Source of the DNA: a virus
Length of the DNA stretch: 34,329 nt
Reading direction: 5' to 3' (one strand)
Virus record (IMG/VR): IMGVR_UViG_3300009414_001611
Location: 1 to 34,329 of that record
How positions within the stretch are numbered: position 1 is the stretch's first letter; each line of letters begins with the position of its first letter. The notes below the pieces were generated by a model that saw nothing but the letters and a program-made list of their open reading frames with translations, made no database searches and was not told where the DNA came from. Position numbers and translations under genes: made by a program. Below, piece after piece: positions 8,388 to 16,926 of the stretch.

Positions 8388-8448
8388 AGGGCTAAAAGTT
8401 GCCCTTTCTGGAACGGCTCTAATTTATCCGAGGTGAAGAGTCGTTTTT
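8388..8448 (+). terminator. Tandem hairpins, second one terminator-like
   Basis: The first hairpin is AGGGC (8388-8392) with GCCCT (8401-8405), an 8-nt loop. The second is AACGGCTCT (8412-8420) with AGAGTCGTT (8437-8445), one G-T pair and a 16-nt loop. It runs straight into a T-rich tract (TTTTTATTTT). This is a rho-independent terminator layout separating the resolvase from the ribonucleotide reductase gene. Confidence 0.65.
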
Positions 8449-8471
8449 ATTTTGAATTTTAGGAGATTGTT

Positions 8472-10727
8472 GTGGGAGTATTGGTACATTCATTTACGGA
8501 TAATGCTTTGAAGATTCTGGAGAAGCGTTATCTACAAAAGGATATCGAGGGTAATTACGAGACACCTGAGACATTATTTCGACGTGTGTCTCGTGTTATG
8601 GCTGAAGTCGAATTTAAGTATGGGTCTACCTCCAAAGAAGTTAAAGAGTTAGAAAATCGTTTCTTTGATTTGATGTGGTCTTTGGACTTCTTGCCTAATA
8701 GTCCTACTCTCATGAATGCTGGAATCGGTGCCGGTACTTTAAGTGCCTGTTATGTGATGGACATAGAGGACAATATGTCTAGCATAATGGATACTGCTAA
8801 AGACCAGGCTATGATTGAAAAGTTTGGTGGTGGGGTTGGATTTTCCCTATCTGGATTACGCCCTAAAGGCCATTCAATCCTTACAACTCAGGGTAAAGCT
8901 TGTGGGCCTATAAATGTTCTGAGGGTTCTTTCTCAAGTTGGAACTATGATTACTCAAGGTGGACGCCGAGATGGTGCACACATGGCTATCATGGAGGTGT
9001 ACCACCCTGATATTGAGGAATTTATCCATTGTAAGAATACCGAGGGAGAGATTTCTAATTTCAATATCTCTGTTGGTGCCGATTCAACTTTCATGGAAGC
9101 CGTTCAGCGAGATAAGTTGATTCATCTAACGTGGCCTCTTGATCATAAGATGTATGACGAGCCTCAAGATGATGGTCGATATATTCGGGCTAGAGAGATT
9201 TTCAATGAAATCATTCAGGGTGCTTGGACCAATGGCGAGCCTGGAATGGTATGGTTGGATCGAATTAATCAGGATAACACCACTCCAGCGATTGGTCGTA
9301 TAAATGCCACCAATCCATGTGGTGAGCAGCCTTTGCTTTCGGGTGAGTCGTGTAATCTTGGAAGTATAAATGTGGGTAATTTTGTTTCCCAAGGTACTTT
9401 TGATTTTGATCGTTTCACCGAGACAGTACAGACCTGTATCCAGTTCCTTGATAATGTAGTTGATGCCAATAAACATCCTACGTCTTTTACCCAACAGATG
9501 AATGAGTCCACTCGTAAAGTCGGGTTAGGACTTATGGGATTTGCTGATTTATTGGTTCGATTGCGTATTCCTTACGGTAGTGACGAAGCTTTGGAGTTGG
9601 CCCAATCAATTGGTCAAACTCTCAAAAATGCCGCTGACACTGCATCTTTATCGTTGGCCAAGACTAAAGGAAGTTTTCCTGCTTTCGATAAGTCTACCCT
9701 CAATAAGGCCAATGGTGGTGATTGGGACTCCATGCGTAATGCTTGGAGGCTATCCATTGCACCCACCGGCACTATCAGCATGATAGCTGGCTGCTCTAGT
9801 GGTATTGAGCCTCTTTTTGGTTTGGCGTATAAAAAGCACAACATGTCGGCAGCTCTGGAAGGCATGGAGCTGTTCTACATAAATGATGATTTAAAGGACT
9901 ATTTGGGCATACCTAAGGAAGACATTGCCAGTCACTTAGGTGAAGGCCACAGTGTGGATTCTCTGCTGGATGCTTCAGCTAGAAAAATTTTTAGTGCTAG
10001 TGATGCTATTCACCATGAATGGCATGTGAAGATGCAGGCATCATTCCAACAATATGTAGATTCAGGTATCTCTAAGACAATCAATTTGCCTAGTGAGGCC
10101 ACTCAATATGATATAGGTATGGCCTACGAGCAGGCTTGGGAATTAGGCTGTAAGGGTATAACTGTTTATCGTCGTGGTAGTCGAGAACGAGAGGTGTTAG
10201 TCTCTACGGATTCTACTCTTCAATCTTCTACTACTTGGAATACTCAACCAACTCGCCCTCATACTTTGGTTGGAACGACTACGTCTATATCGACAGGTCA
10301 TGGCAAGATGTATGTGACCATTAACTATTCTGAGGATCAGATGTATGAAGTTTTTGCTACTGTCGGTAAAGCTGGTGCTTGTGAGGGTGCTACTACAGAG
10401 GCTTTGTGTAGGCTAACTTCAACGGCTTTACAATATGGAGTTCCATTAGAAGTTATTATCAAACAATTGGATGGCATCACCTGTTGTCCTGTGTGGGACC
10501 AAGGCAAAAAGGTCAATTCTCTGGCTGATGGCATTGGCCATGTGTTGAAACAGTCTGGACATAGGTCAATCCATGCTAATGGTCATGGTGACGCCACGAC
10601 AATTGATAATTTTAATGAGATAATATTAAATACTAATTCATCCCGTTGCCCTGAATGTGGTCAGTCGTTGCAACAAGCTGAGGGATGCTTCAAGTGTGTG
10701 GAGTGTGGCTATTCCCGCTGTGGATAA
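8472..10727 (+). CDS. nrdJ: Ribonucleotide reductase, class II (adenosylcobalamin-dependent)
   Basis: 751-residue enzyme reducing ribonucleotides to deoxyribonucleotides. Family blocks in order: NSPTLMNAG (76-84), LSACYVMDIEDNM (C93), GGGVGFSLSGLRPKG (119-133), NPCGEQPL (281-288, active-site C283 and E285), GESCNLGSIN (C294, partner of C93) and IAPTGTISM. The C-terminal part has a TSCPD-type domain (GACEGATTEALCRL). A four-cysteine zinc ribbon closes it (CPECGQ...CVECGYSRCG), as in NrdJ proteins. No small subunit or activase gene adjoins. Length and the C-terminal domains indicate the B12-dependent class. The GTG start has a strong AGGAG at 8461-8465. The host must supply cobalamin or import it. 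Confidence 0.92.
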   Translation: MGVLVHSFTDNALKILEKRYLQKDIEGNYETPETLFRRVSRVMAEVEFKYGSTSKEVKELENRFFDLMWSLDFLPNSPTLMNAGIGAGTLSACYVMDIEDNMSSIMDTAKDQAMIEKFGGGVGFSLSGLRPKGHSILTTQGKACGPINVLRVLSQVGTMITQGGRRDGAHMAIMEVYHPDIEEFIHCKNTEGEISNFNISVGADSTFMEAVQRDKLIHLTWPLDHKMYDEPQDDGRYIRAREIFNEIIQGAWTNGEPGMVWLDRINQDNTTPAIGRINATNPCGEQPLLSGESCNLGSINVGNFVSQGTFDFDRFTETVQTCIQFLDNVVDANKHPTSFTQQMNESTRKVGLGLMGFADLLVRLRIPYGSDEALELAQSIGQTLKNAADTASLSLAKTKGSFPAFDKSTLNKANGGDWDSMRNAWRLSIAPTGTISMIAGCSSGIEPLFGLAYKKHNMSAALEGMELFYINDDLKDYLGIPKEDIASHLGEGHSVDSLLDASARKIFSASDAIHHEWHVKMQASFQQYVDSGISKTINLPSEATQYDIGMAYEQAWELGCKGITVYRRGSREREVLVSTDSTLQSSTTWNTQPTRPHTLVGTTTSISTGHGKMYVTINYSEDQMYEVFATVGKAGACEGATTEALCRLTSTALQYGVPLEVIIKQLDGITCCPVWDQGKKVNSLADGIGHVLKQSGHRSIHANGHGDATTIDNFNEIILNTNSSRCPECGQSLQQAEGCFKCVECGYSRCG

Positions 10728-10777
10728 AGAAGTGTTTTCATTGTTGAAAGTATAGTGTATAGGACAAATTTATTCAT

Positions 10778-13700
10778 ATGACTATTTCTTTATCAAAATT
10801 AGCAGCCTTAGAGGCTGCTATAGAGTATCTTGTCAAAGCTACTCCTGGTGAGCAGCTTGAATATCTGTCACCTGGTGAAAAACCTCCTAGTGACACCAAG
10901 ATTCATACTACTGAAAGAGGTGCACAAGGATATTATCCTTCTGAGGTTCTTGATACGAAGATTGAAATTTCTCAGCCTTCTAAAATGTCTCGTCAAGAAT
11001 TTGAAGACAAACGCATTACTCAACAAGAGATGTTGGAGCGTGGTGCTGATGGACATTTGTCTAGTGCAGTTGAGATTGATATTCCTTTAAATTTAATTGA
11101 AGGATTAGAACCTGTTCCTGACATGGAGGGTGGGTATCAGGAAGGTACTCCAGTTACACAGCCTGTTGAGATTAAATACGATGATGGTCAATTTATTCTT
11201 TATGCTGGTAACCATCGGGTCCAACAAGCGAAAGTTAATGGAGATTCCACCATTCCGGCTTTTGTTGAAAATCTTAAATATTCAGATTTAAAAACTGCAT
11301 TTGAACCTCGTTCATTAGAACCTACAGAAGAACGGGAAGTTGAAGTAGTTCAAGCTCCTGAATTACCGAAATCTGGTATAGAACTTGAACGAGATCGACA
11401 ACGTAACCAAGCGACTGAATTAGAGGCTTTGAACCTTGTTAGTCCACAAGATATTACCGATGGTGGTTATAGTAATGTTATTAAAAGGTCTGATGCAAAT
11501 GATTTAGTTGAGCCTAGTCTTTTAAATGAAAATGGGGCTACTGCTGAGAATTTATATGAGAAAGCTAAAGAATTAGGTCTAGATAAAGTTACAGTTTGGC
11601 ATGGTACAACGGGTAAAGGGGCCACTGGTATATTAACTGATGGAGCAGTAGACCCTGCTAAAACTGGTGGGGGATTTGGTGCTGGTTTTAACATGTCTCC
11701 CAAGGCCGCTAGTAGTTGGGCTGGGGGTAAGGCCATTGGACCAGAGTTGCAACATTCAGTTGATAGATTACCGATGATTATTCAATTTGATGTACCAGTG
11801 GAATTATTAAGAGATATTACACATGACCAATCTTCTGATGCTTATTCAATAGAAGACTATCAGGTGAAGATTCCTTTAGATTTAGAAACTACTAAAATTC
11901 TTTATAGTGATGATCCCGACGCTCCCTACCCAAATAAAAGTTTTAATCTGTTAAATGAACATTTTTCTGGTGTCCCTAGAAATCTTTTAAAGCAAGAGAA
12001 GTCTCTTGATCTTAGTGTGACGGTTCCTGATGATTCATCTTTATATGGTGTAAAGGCAGCTGACCATCAATTACGTCAGCCAAATGGGTCTCCTGTGCGT
12101 GGCACTCCTATGTCACTTGATGACCCTAGAATTCCTGAAACTGTTTATCATATGACTACTAATGCTCCAGCAATAAGAGCATCTAAAAAATTAATTGCTG
12201 GGGGTGTTGGAGGATTAGGTGGTGATGCTAGCGACCAGATTATTTCTTTAACGATTAATAAAGAAATTGCGTATCAATTAGCGGAAGACACTAAACTTGC
12301 TTCTGAAATTGGTCGTATGCGGGGTGGAGAGCACAGAACACCTGAACGTGCAGAAGCATCAAAAGCAATACTTAAACGTTTAAATCAAGAGATGGAAAAA
12401 GAGGGCTGGGACAGTAAAATGTTCAGAAACTTCTCCGATGATCCATCTAATGAGTATATGCTTGAGGGTCTTAATGCTAGAGAGTGGTTGAAAGAGTATT
12501 TTAAGGCTAGGGCAAGAGAGACAGATGACGAAAAACGTGATCCGCTGTTTTTCACTGAACCGGAAGATTTAGCTAAAATAAATCCTGAAAATGTGGATGT
12601 AATTGAGATTCCGAAGAATGCTCTCCGTACTGGGGCTATGATTACTGATTTTGATTTAGATAGTCCGTATGGTTTACAAGAGATACGAGTATATGGTGAT
12701 GTAGGTGTTTCGGCTGAAGAGAAGTCTGATAATCTATCTAAACTTCTAGTTCTTGAAGATTATTTATCTAAAGCCACTATGACTACTGATTCCATCCGTA
12801 TTGGTAATCTAGATATTCCAGTTGAAATAGCCACTGATCCTGTTACAGGTCTTTCGTGGCGTGACAGTTTGGCTCCTGGCACTGGAATGCTTTTTGATCT
12901 AGGTGATCACCCAGTCATAACCATGAAGGGCATGAAATTTCCTTTAGATCTTGTTTGGATGGCTGATGGCAGGGTTGTTTATTTAACTGAAAATGCATTA
13001 GTACCTGTTTTAAACCAAGAATCTTTATATATTCCTGAAGCACATGCGACGGCTGTTTTAGAGATTAATGGGGGAGAGGTTCAGCGGTTAGGTATTAAGA
13101 TTGGTGATTTTGTAGAGGGTGGTAATTTTTTGTGGAAACAATCCAACCTTTCTAAATTATTAGTTCTTGAAACTGCTTTAGACTACTTAGTAAAATCTCA
13201 ACCTGGAGAGAAACTTGAGTATTTGTCACCCGGTGAAAAACCTCCGGGTGAAACTCCAATACGTACTACTCCTCGTGGGGCTACGGGATATTACCCTTCT
13301 GAGGTTGTTACGGGAGAGGGAGAAGCTACAGAACCTTCTGAGCTAGAACCGGGGGAAGAAAGAGAGATAGAAGTAGTTCAACCTGAAGAATCTACATCTA
13401 CTAATCTAAATCAACTTCCTTATAAATCTATCGTACAAGCTCAAATAGACAGCAGAGAGCTTTTTGTCCTGCATGATACTGAAGTGGCCCAGAATCATAA
13501 TTATATTTTTAATAATCAGCATACTAAATTAGAACGAGTTTTGGGTTCTGATAGTAAAACATTTTTAGGTTCAGAGATTAAACCAGAACGATTAACTGCG
13601 GATAATTTAGAGAGTGTGGGCTTTACTGATGGTTCTTTAAATGGAATAGATGAAATGGGATCTACAGGTATTAATGCTGCACATAATTATACAGTTAAAG

Positions 13701-14665
13701 TGGATGGTAAGAGATTTATATATAAAACTATGTATGGCGATAATCGTGCTGAGATGTTGAGCTATTCAGTAGATAGAGCACTTGGTCTAAATATAGTGCC
13801 GTATGTTAAATCTCACAGTATTGATGTAGAGAAGTTATACGATAAGTTTCTTGGTACTTGGAACAAGTCTTTTCCTCTTACATCTGGGGGCGAAGAATCT
13901 CTAGAGTGGTTGGACCAAGTTACTAGGTTAAGCCCACATGAGGATCCAAAGAGGGCTGATGCTTATTTAAATGAGTTACATGATGATTTAAATCTAGGTG
14001 GCGGCCACTTTATGGAATTTTGTGAGAATTGTTTAAGTACTAGTGATCGAGATAGGGCCGTTATAGAGATGCTCATGACTGCGGAAGGCAGAGAAGAATT
14101 TATTAAAGTCATGTTATTAGATCTTATTATCGCAAATCCAGATCGACATACAGGTAACTGGATGCTCACTGATGACCATAAAATGATTGCTATTGATAAT
14201 GGTTTAGCTGGTGACGGTGCGGGTATGGAGGGTAATCTAGATAGTTTGGCCGAAGTGAATCCTGGCTCACCTTACAATGATACGAATTTTCAATTTCCTG
14301 ATAAATTAACAATGAGATACTCTAGTGGCCCACTTCTTACGTCTGTGATGGAAGAGAAAGTCGGGGAAGGATGGGATAAAGAAGAATATACTAAAATTAT
14401 GTTAGAAGCCTTTGATCCTGACGTTTTTGGAGAGGAAATTTCAAATGTATTTGATAAATATTTTGATTTCAATAAGTTAAATCCAGTAACAGAGGCTGTT
14501 AATTGGAAAGTATTGCCTATTAAGAAGCAAACTAGGTTTAAAGAAAATTTTGTAGAAAATGTCCAACGTGCTTTTTCTCCGCCTGTTATGGGGTTATTAG
14601 GCAGCTTAATTCCTGGGTATACTAGTCCTTGGTCGGAAAGACTAGCAGACCTAGAGCTTCCATAG
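10778..14665 (+). CDS. Giant mosaic ('polyvalent') protein: ParB-like, ART-like, DUF192, HipA/PI3K-like kinase
   Basis: 1295 residues built from unrelated parts. Residues 5-57 hold the first copy of the shared module. About 95-170 is ParB-like (YAGNHRVQQAKVNGDSTIPA). About 270-375 resembles an ADP-ribosyltransferase (VWHGTTGKG...GAGFNMSPKAASSWA...SIEDYQVKIP). About 455-650 is a second ART-like region (VYHMTTNAPAIRA...YGLQEIRVYG). Residues 652-666 are a partial module. About 669-783 is DUF192 (SLAPGTGMLF...GIKIGDFVEGG). Residues 790-843 are a full module copy. About 970-1200 is a kinase of HipA/PI3-4K type, with K983, E992, D1122-R-H-x-x-N1127 and metal ligand D1140. Start ATG; the upstream 50 nt hold no convincing promoter, only a small TTTCA/TGAAA hairpin. 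It is probably delivered to the host cell (inference). The kinase and DUF192 calls are firmer than the ART calls. Confidence 0.75.
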   Translation: MTISLSKLAALEAAIEYLVKATPGEQLEYLSPGEKPPSDTKIHTTERGAQGYYPSEVLDTKIEISQPSKMSRQEFEDKRITQQEMLERGADGHLSSAVEIDIPLNLIEGLEPVPDMEGGYQEGTPVTQPVEIKYDDGQFILYAGNHRVQQAKVNGDSTIPAFVENLKYSDLKTAFEPRSLEPTEEREVEVVQAPELPKSGIELERDRQRNQATELEALNLVSPQDITDGGYSNVIKRSDANDLVEPSLLNENGATAENLYEKAKELGLDKVTVWHGTTGKGATGILTDGAVDPAKTGGGFGAGFNMSPKAASSWAGGKAIGPELQHSVDRLPMIIQFDVPVELLRDITHDQSSDAYSIEDYQVKIPLDLETTKILYSDDPDAPYPNKSFNLLNEHFSGVPRNLLKQEKSLDLSVTVPDDSSLYGVKAADHQLRQPNGSPVRGTPMSLDDPRIPETVYHMTTNAPAIRASKKLIAGGVGGLGGDASDQIISLTINKEIAYQLAEDTKLASEIGRMRGGEHRTPERAEASKAILKRLNQEMEKEGWDSKMFRNFSDDPSNEYMLEGLNAREWLKEYFKARARETDDEKRDPLFFTEPEDLAKINPENVDVIEIPKNALRTGAMITDFDLDSPYGLQEIRVYGDVGVSAEEKSDNLSKLLVLEDYLSKATMTTDSIRIGNLDIPVEIATDPVTGLSWRDSLAPGTGMLFDLGDHPVITMKGMKFPLDLVWMADGRVVYLTENALVPVLNQESLYIPEAHATAVLEINGGEVQRLGIKIGDFVEGGNFLWKQSNLSKLLVLETALDYLVKSQPGEKLEYLSPGEKPPGETPIRTTPRGATGYYPSEVVTGEGEATEPSELEPGEEREIEVVQPEESTSTNLNQLPYKSIVQAQIDSRELFVLHDTEVAQNHNYIFNNQHTKLERVLGSDSKTFLGSEIKPERLTADNLESVGFTDGSLNGIDEMGSTGINAAHNYTVKVDGKRFIYKTMYGDNRAEMLSYSVDRALGLNIVPYVKSHSIDVEKLYDKFLGTWNKSFPLTSGGEESLEWLDQVTRLSPHEDPKRADAYLNELHDDLNLGGGHFMEFCENCLSTSDRDRAVIEMLMTAEGREEFIKVMLLDLIIANPDRHTGNWMLTDDHKMIAIDNGLAGDGAGMEGNLDSLAEVNPGSPYNDTNFQFPDKLTMRYSSGPLLTSVMEEKVGEGWDKEEYTKIMLEAFDPDVFGEEISNVFDKYFDFNKLNPVTEAVNWKVLPIKKQTRFKENFVENVQRAFSPPVMGLLGSLIPGYTSPWSERLADLELP
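10790..10948 (+). repeat. Shared module, copy 1 (N-terminus of mosaic protein)
   Basis: Encodes residues 5-57: LSKLAALEAAIEYLVK, then TPGEQLEYLSPGEKPP, then TERGAQGYYPSEV. It is the N-terminal copy of a module found again in this gene and in the topoisomerase IB gene. A later EEREVEVVQAPE (about 184-195) corresponds to the tail that follows the other copies. Confidence 0.85.
12731..12775 (+). repeat. Shared module, partial copy 2
   Basis: Encodes NLSKLLVLEDYLSKA (residues 652-666), the helix that opens the module, without the PGE...YYPSEV half. It sits exactly between the second ART-like region and the DUF192 domain, so it marks a domain junction. Confidence 0.7.
13145..13306 (+). repeat. 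Shared module, copy 3 (before the kinase domain)
   Basis: Encodes residues 790-843: NLSKLLVLETALDYLVK, PGEKLEYLSPGEKPPGE and PRGATGYYPSEV. EEREIEVVQPEE follows shortly after. The DNA is close to copy 1 (KLEYLSPGEKPP shared) and to the topoisomerase copy: CTTGAAACTGCTTTAGA is identical at 13166-13182 and 15139-15155. Confidence 0.85.
13921..13950 (+). repeat. 30-nt dispersed repeat, copy A
   Basis: This 30-nt segment matches 25156-25185 at 29 of 30 bases; the single difference is C/G in AGCCCAC versus AGCGCAC. Both copies are read in the same frame and give TRLSPHEDPK here and TRLSAHEDPK in the other gene. Confidence 0.85.
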
Positions 14666-14705
14666 GGGAACCCAACCTAAATGGCTTGGTCCTCTAATCT
14701 TTTTG
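14664..14705 (+). terminator. Possible imperfect terminator after the mosaic gene
   Basis: An imperfect inverted repeat, AGGGGAACCCAACC (14664-14677) against GGCTTGGTCCTCT (14683-14695), starts on the stop codon. It is followed by AATCTTTTT. Bulges in the stem make this a weak call. Confidence 0.35.
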
Positions 14706-14714
14706 GTCGTGATT

Positions 14715-14751
14715 TTGAAGGAGGCTAACTTCAAGGTAAATGGAGAGATAA
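14715..14751 (+). promoter_or_regulatory. Ribosome-site hairpin and three-codon leader before topoisomerase gene
   Basis: A perfect AAGGAGG (14718-14724) lies partly in the stem and partly in the loop of the palindrome TTGAAG-GAGGCTAA-CTTCAA (14715-14734). Downstream, ATG GAG AGA TAA (14740-14751) forms a three-codon open frame in the same frame as the topoisomerase gene. That gene's GTG start follows after one codon. This could control translation by hairpin masking or reinitiation; the mechanism is inference. Confidence 0.45.
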
Positions 14752-14754
14752 ATA

Positions 14755-16647
14755 GTGGCAGCAGTAACTATATATAAAGATAGTAACTTAGAATATATCG
14801 TCTTGCCCCAACGTAAAGTTCTGGCTAAGACTGAGTATGGAGGCTTACATAATTCTCTAATAGTTACAGAAAAGTCTGCTTTTTGGCAGAATAAAGGACT
14901 ACGAGAGCGTATTAAGAAATCTGGAGATAGATTCTTTAAAATACATTCTAAAGCATTAGATTCTCTTGATATGGGCGTCTCTGGTGATTCTATGTCTGAT
15001 GGGTTTTTCTTATATTTAACCTATAGCAGGTTCCAGAATCAACAATATATAGCATATTTTATTAATGATAAGGAATTAAATCAGTTAACTAAAAGGTCTG
15101 ATATTAAAAAGAGTGGTGATTTAGCTAGATTATTAACTCTTGAAACTGCTTTAGAGTATCTCGTTAAGATGAAACCTGGAGAGAAGCGTGAGTATGGTGA
15201 CGTTCCTCCCAATACACCTTTACATACAGGAAAACGAGGTGGGGGTTTTTATTATCCATCTGAAGTAGGTACCGATATTCCTGAGGTTGATGCAGCTAAA
15301 GAAGATATTCCTATTGGGGAGGAAGTTGAACGTGAAGTAGTAGCCGCCGAAGCTGCTGGAGCGATGATTCCTTGGAGATCATATGCTGAGATGTTGCCTA
15401 CTATAACTAAAGAAGAAGTCAGTAGACAGTTAACAGAGGGTAGGCGTCAGGGATGGGATGGGTCAAGAGATAAGACCCCAGTTACTCCAGGCGTAGTTAT
15501 GCGTGATGATGAGGGCAATATTACCAGCATTTCTACTCCTGATGGTCATATGATATCTGCAAAGGAGATCGATCCTAAAGAACCGGATCGTGGTGGCAAG
15601 TCAGGTTTGGTGATTGCACGTACTGCGGATGCTGAGATACAGGCCCAATGGACTGATTCTCAGGGACATAAACAGGCAACCTATAGCTTTGAACATAATA
15701 AGAAAGCTGCAGGCAAAAAAGATGCTCAAGTAGCTGATTTGGTTGCAGTCCTTCCTAAACTTGAAAAAGCATTGAAGCGGGATATGAAAGATCCTAAACC
15801 TTTAGGTAGGATGAGACTCAATACTATTCGTGAAGCTGCGTTCACGATTGCATTGATACATGATACTTTCCGACGTGTTGGCGGTCCTGCGGGTGCCACA
15901 TTAGTAACTATGGACGGTCAAGAGGGAAGACCTAAAAAGTTGGATAAGGACGGTAAGCCTGTTAGAGGACAGGTTAAAACCTACGGCATTACTACCATGC
16001 TAGGTAGACATGCAAAGGTGACTGGTAATAAAGTAACATTAGATTTCTTAGGTAAGCGTGGTATACGAAATGTAGTCACTGTGTCAGATCCTTCTCTAGC
16101 TAAAGAGTTGATACGCCGTAAGAAAGAGGTCGGTCCTAAGGGCACCCTTCTTAATATTAGTGAGGCTGCGGTAAATTCTTATTTGAAGGGTGTTACGGGA
16201 CGTGATCTCTCCGCTAAAAACTTTCGTACTTATCATGGTACTAGACTTGGACTTGAAGCGTTAGAATCAATCGGTGAAGTGCCTAGCATTAAGAAATCCA
16301 CTTTTGAAGTGGGCATGGTTAACCTAATTAGTAAGGTACAAAAGAAAGGCGGTAAAGACCTTACTGCTGATGAGTGGCGTGATGCTATAGAGTTATATGT
16401 AATTGAGTCTCACAATAAATTTAAGTTGAATTTAATAGGAGAGCCGGTATCTAAACGCTTGGGCAACCAGCCAAAGGTAGCACTAGATGCCTACATCAGT
16501 GATGCTATATTTGAGCAAACTTGGGATCCTAGTTTTTCTACAGAAATGGAAAAATTTATAGAAATACCTAGATTTTCGGCTAAAAAAATCGCTACAATTC
16601 AAGCTAAAATAAAAGAGCAAGCGGCAAAGGCTAGACGTAAAAAATAG
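14755..16647 (+). CDS. DNA topoisomerase IB with long N-terminal extension carrying the shared module
   Basis: 630 residues; bacterial topoisomerases IB are about 350. The C-terminal part has the family pattern: FRRVGG (372-377), YGITTMLGRHAKV (410-422), FLGKRG (K434), VNSYLKGVTGRDLSAKNF (473-490), RTYHGT (R491), then VSKRLGNQPKVALDAYISDA with N571 and nucleophile Y580. Such enzymes relax supercoils through a 3'-phosphotyrosine intermediate. Residues 1-115 are unrecognised. Residues 122-171 carry the shared module (LARLLTLETALEYLVK...GGGFYYPSEV) and then EVEREVVAAEAA. The start is GTG with GGAGAG 7 nt upstream; an in-frame TAA lies one codon before, so no longer start exists. The enzyme probably works on incoming or replicating phage DNA. 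Confidence 0.85.
   Translation: MAAVTIYKDSNLEYIVLPQRKVLAKTEYGGLHNSLIVTEKSAFWQNKGLRERIKKSGDRFFKIHSKALDSLDMGVSGDSMSDGFFLYLTYSRFQNQQYIAYFINDKELNQLTKRSDIKKSGDLARLLTLETALEYLVKMKPGEKREYGDVPPNTPLHTGKRGGGFYYPSEVGTDIPEVDAAKEDIPIGEEVEREVVAAEAAGAMIPWRSYAEMLPTITKEEVSRQLTEGRRQGWDGSRDKTPVTPGVVMRDDEGNITSISTPDGHMISAKEIDPKEPDRGGKSGLVIARTADAEIQAQWTDSQGHKQATYSFEHNKKAAGKKDAQVADLVAVLPKLEKALKRDMKDPKPLGRMRLNTIREAAFTIALIHDTFRRVGGPAGATLVTMDGQEGRPKKLDKDGKPVRGQVKTYGITTMLGRHAKVTGNKVTLDFLGKRGIRNVVTVSDPSLAKELIRRKKEVGPKGTLLNISEAAVNSYLKGVTGRDLSAKNFRTYHGTRLGLEALESIGEVPSIKKSTFEVGMVNLISKVQKKGGKDLTADEWRDAIELYVIESHNKFKLNLIGEPVSKRLGNQPKVALDAYISDAIFEQTWDPSFSTEMEKFIEIPRFSAKKIATIQAKIKEQAAKARRKK
15118..15267 (+). repeat. Shared module, copy 4 (topoisomerase IB protein)
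   Basis: Encodes residues 122-171: DLARLLTLETALEYLVK, MKPGEKREYGDVPPN and KRGGGFYYPSEV. It lies between an unrecognised N-terminal domain and the catalytic topoisomerase. KRSDIKKSGD just before it resembles IKRSDANDLV in the mosaic protein. Confidence 0.85.
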
Positions 16648-16656
16648 AAGTAGACG

Positions 16657-16685
16657 TGTACTTAGGTTGTAAATTCTGCTATACT
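16657..16685 (+). promoter_or_regulatory. Sigma70-like promoter with extended -10
   Basis: TGTACT (16657-16662), a 17-nt spacer and TGC-TATACT (-10 at 16680-16685) give a weak -35 and a strong extended -10. The spacer and -10 resemble the promoter at 27436-27465, including TAG.GTTG after the -35 and TATACTAG at the -10. It lies just upstream of a small acidic gene and thyX. Confidence 0.55.
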
Positions 16686-16695
16686 AGAGGTTAAT

Positions 16696-16887
16696 ATGTC
16701 ATATAAAAAAATGAAAGCACTTTTTGAGACTCGTCACTATGCTATTCAGCGTGATCCCGTTGTTAAGTTGGACGAAGATGATGATGATGAAGAGTCTATA
16801 GACCCTAAAATAGAAGAAGCCAGTATGAATTGGGAAGATTGGTTGGATACTATAGCGGAAAGGATTATTGCCAAACGACAACGTTAG
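16696..16887 (+). CDS. Small acidic hypothetical protein
   Basis: 63 residues with AGAGG 4-5 nt before the ATG. A basic N-terminus (MSYKKMKALFETRHY) is followed by a run of acidic residues (LDEDDDDEESID, 25-36) and a helical end with Trp-rich NWEDWLD. It is the first gene after the promoter at 16657-16685. The charge pattern suggests a protein that binds or mimics nucleic acid, but this is speculative and no family was recognised. Confidence 0.6.
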   Translation: MSYKKMKALFETRHYAIQRDPVVKLDEDDDDEESIDPKIEEASMNWEDWLDTIAERIIAKRQR

Positions 16888-16926
16888 CATTTTTGATACG
16901 GCTAAAAAAGGCAAGGTAGAATATTA

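Noticed and set aside
9126-9494. Antisense ORF opposite the reductase
   Set aside because: It mirrors a conserved nrdJ region and has no recognisable protein features.
14755-16647. Tyrosine recombinase/integrase
   Set aside because: R...HGT...Y recalls integrases, but FRRVGG, YGITTMLGRHAKV and LGNQP...AYI follow the topoisomerase IB pattern, and no attachment site or excisionase is nearby.
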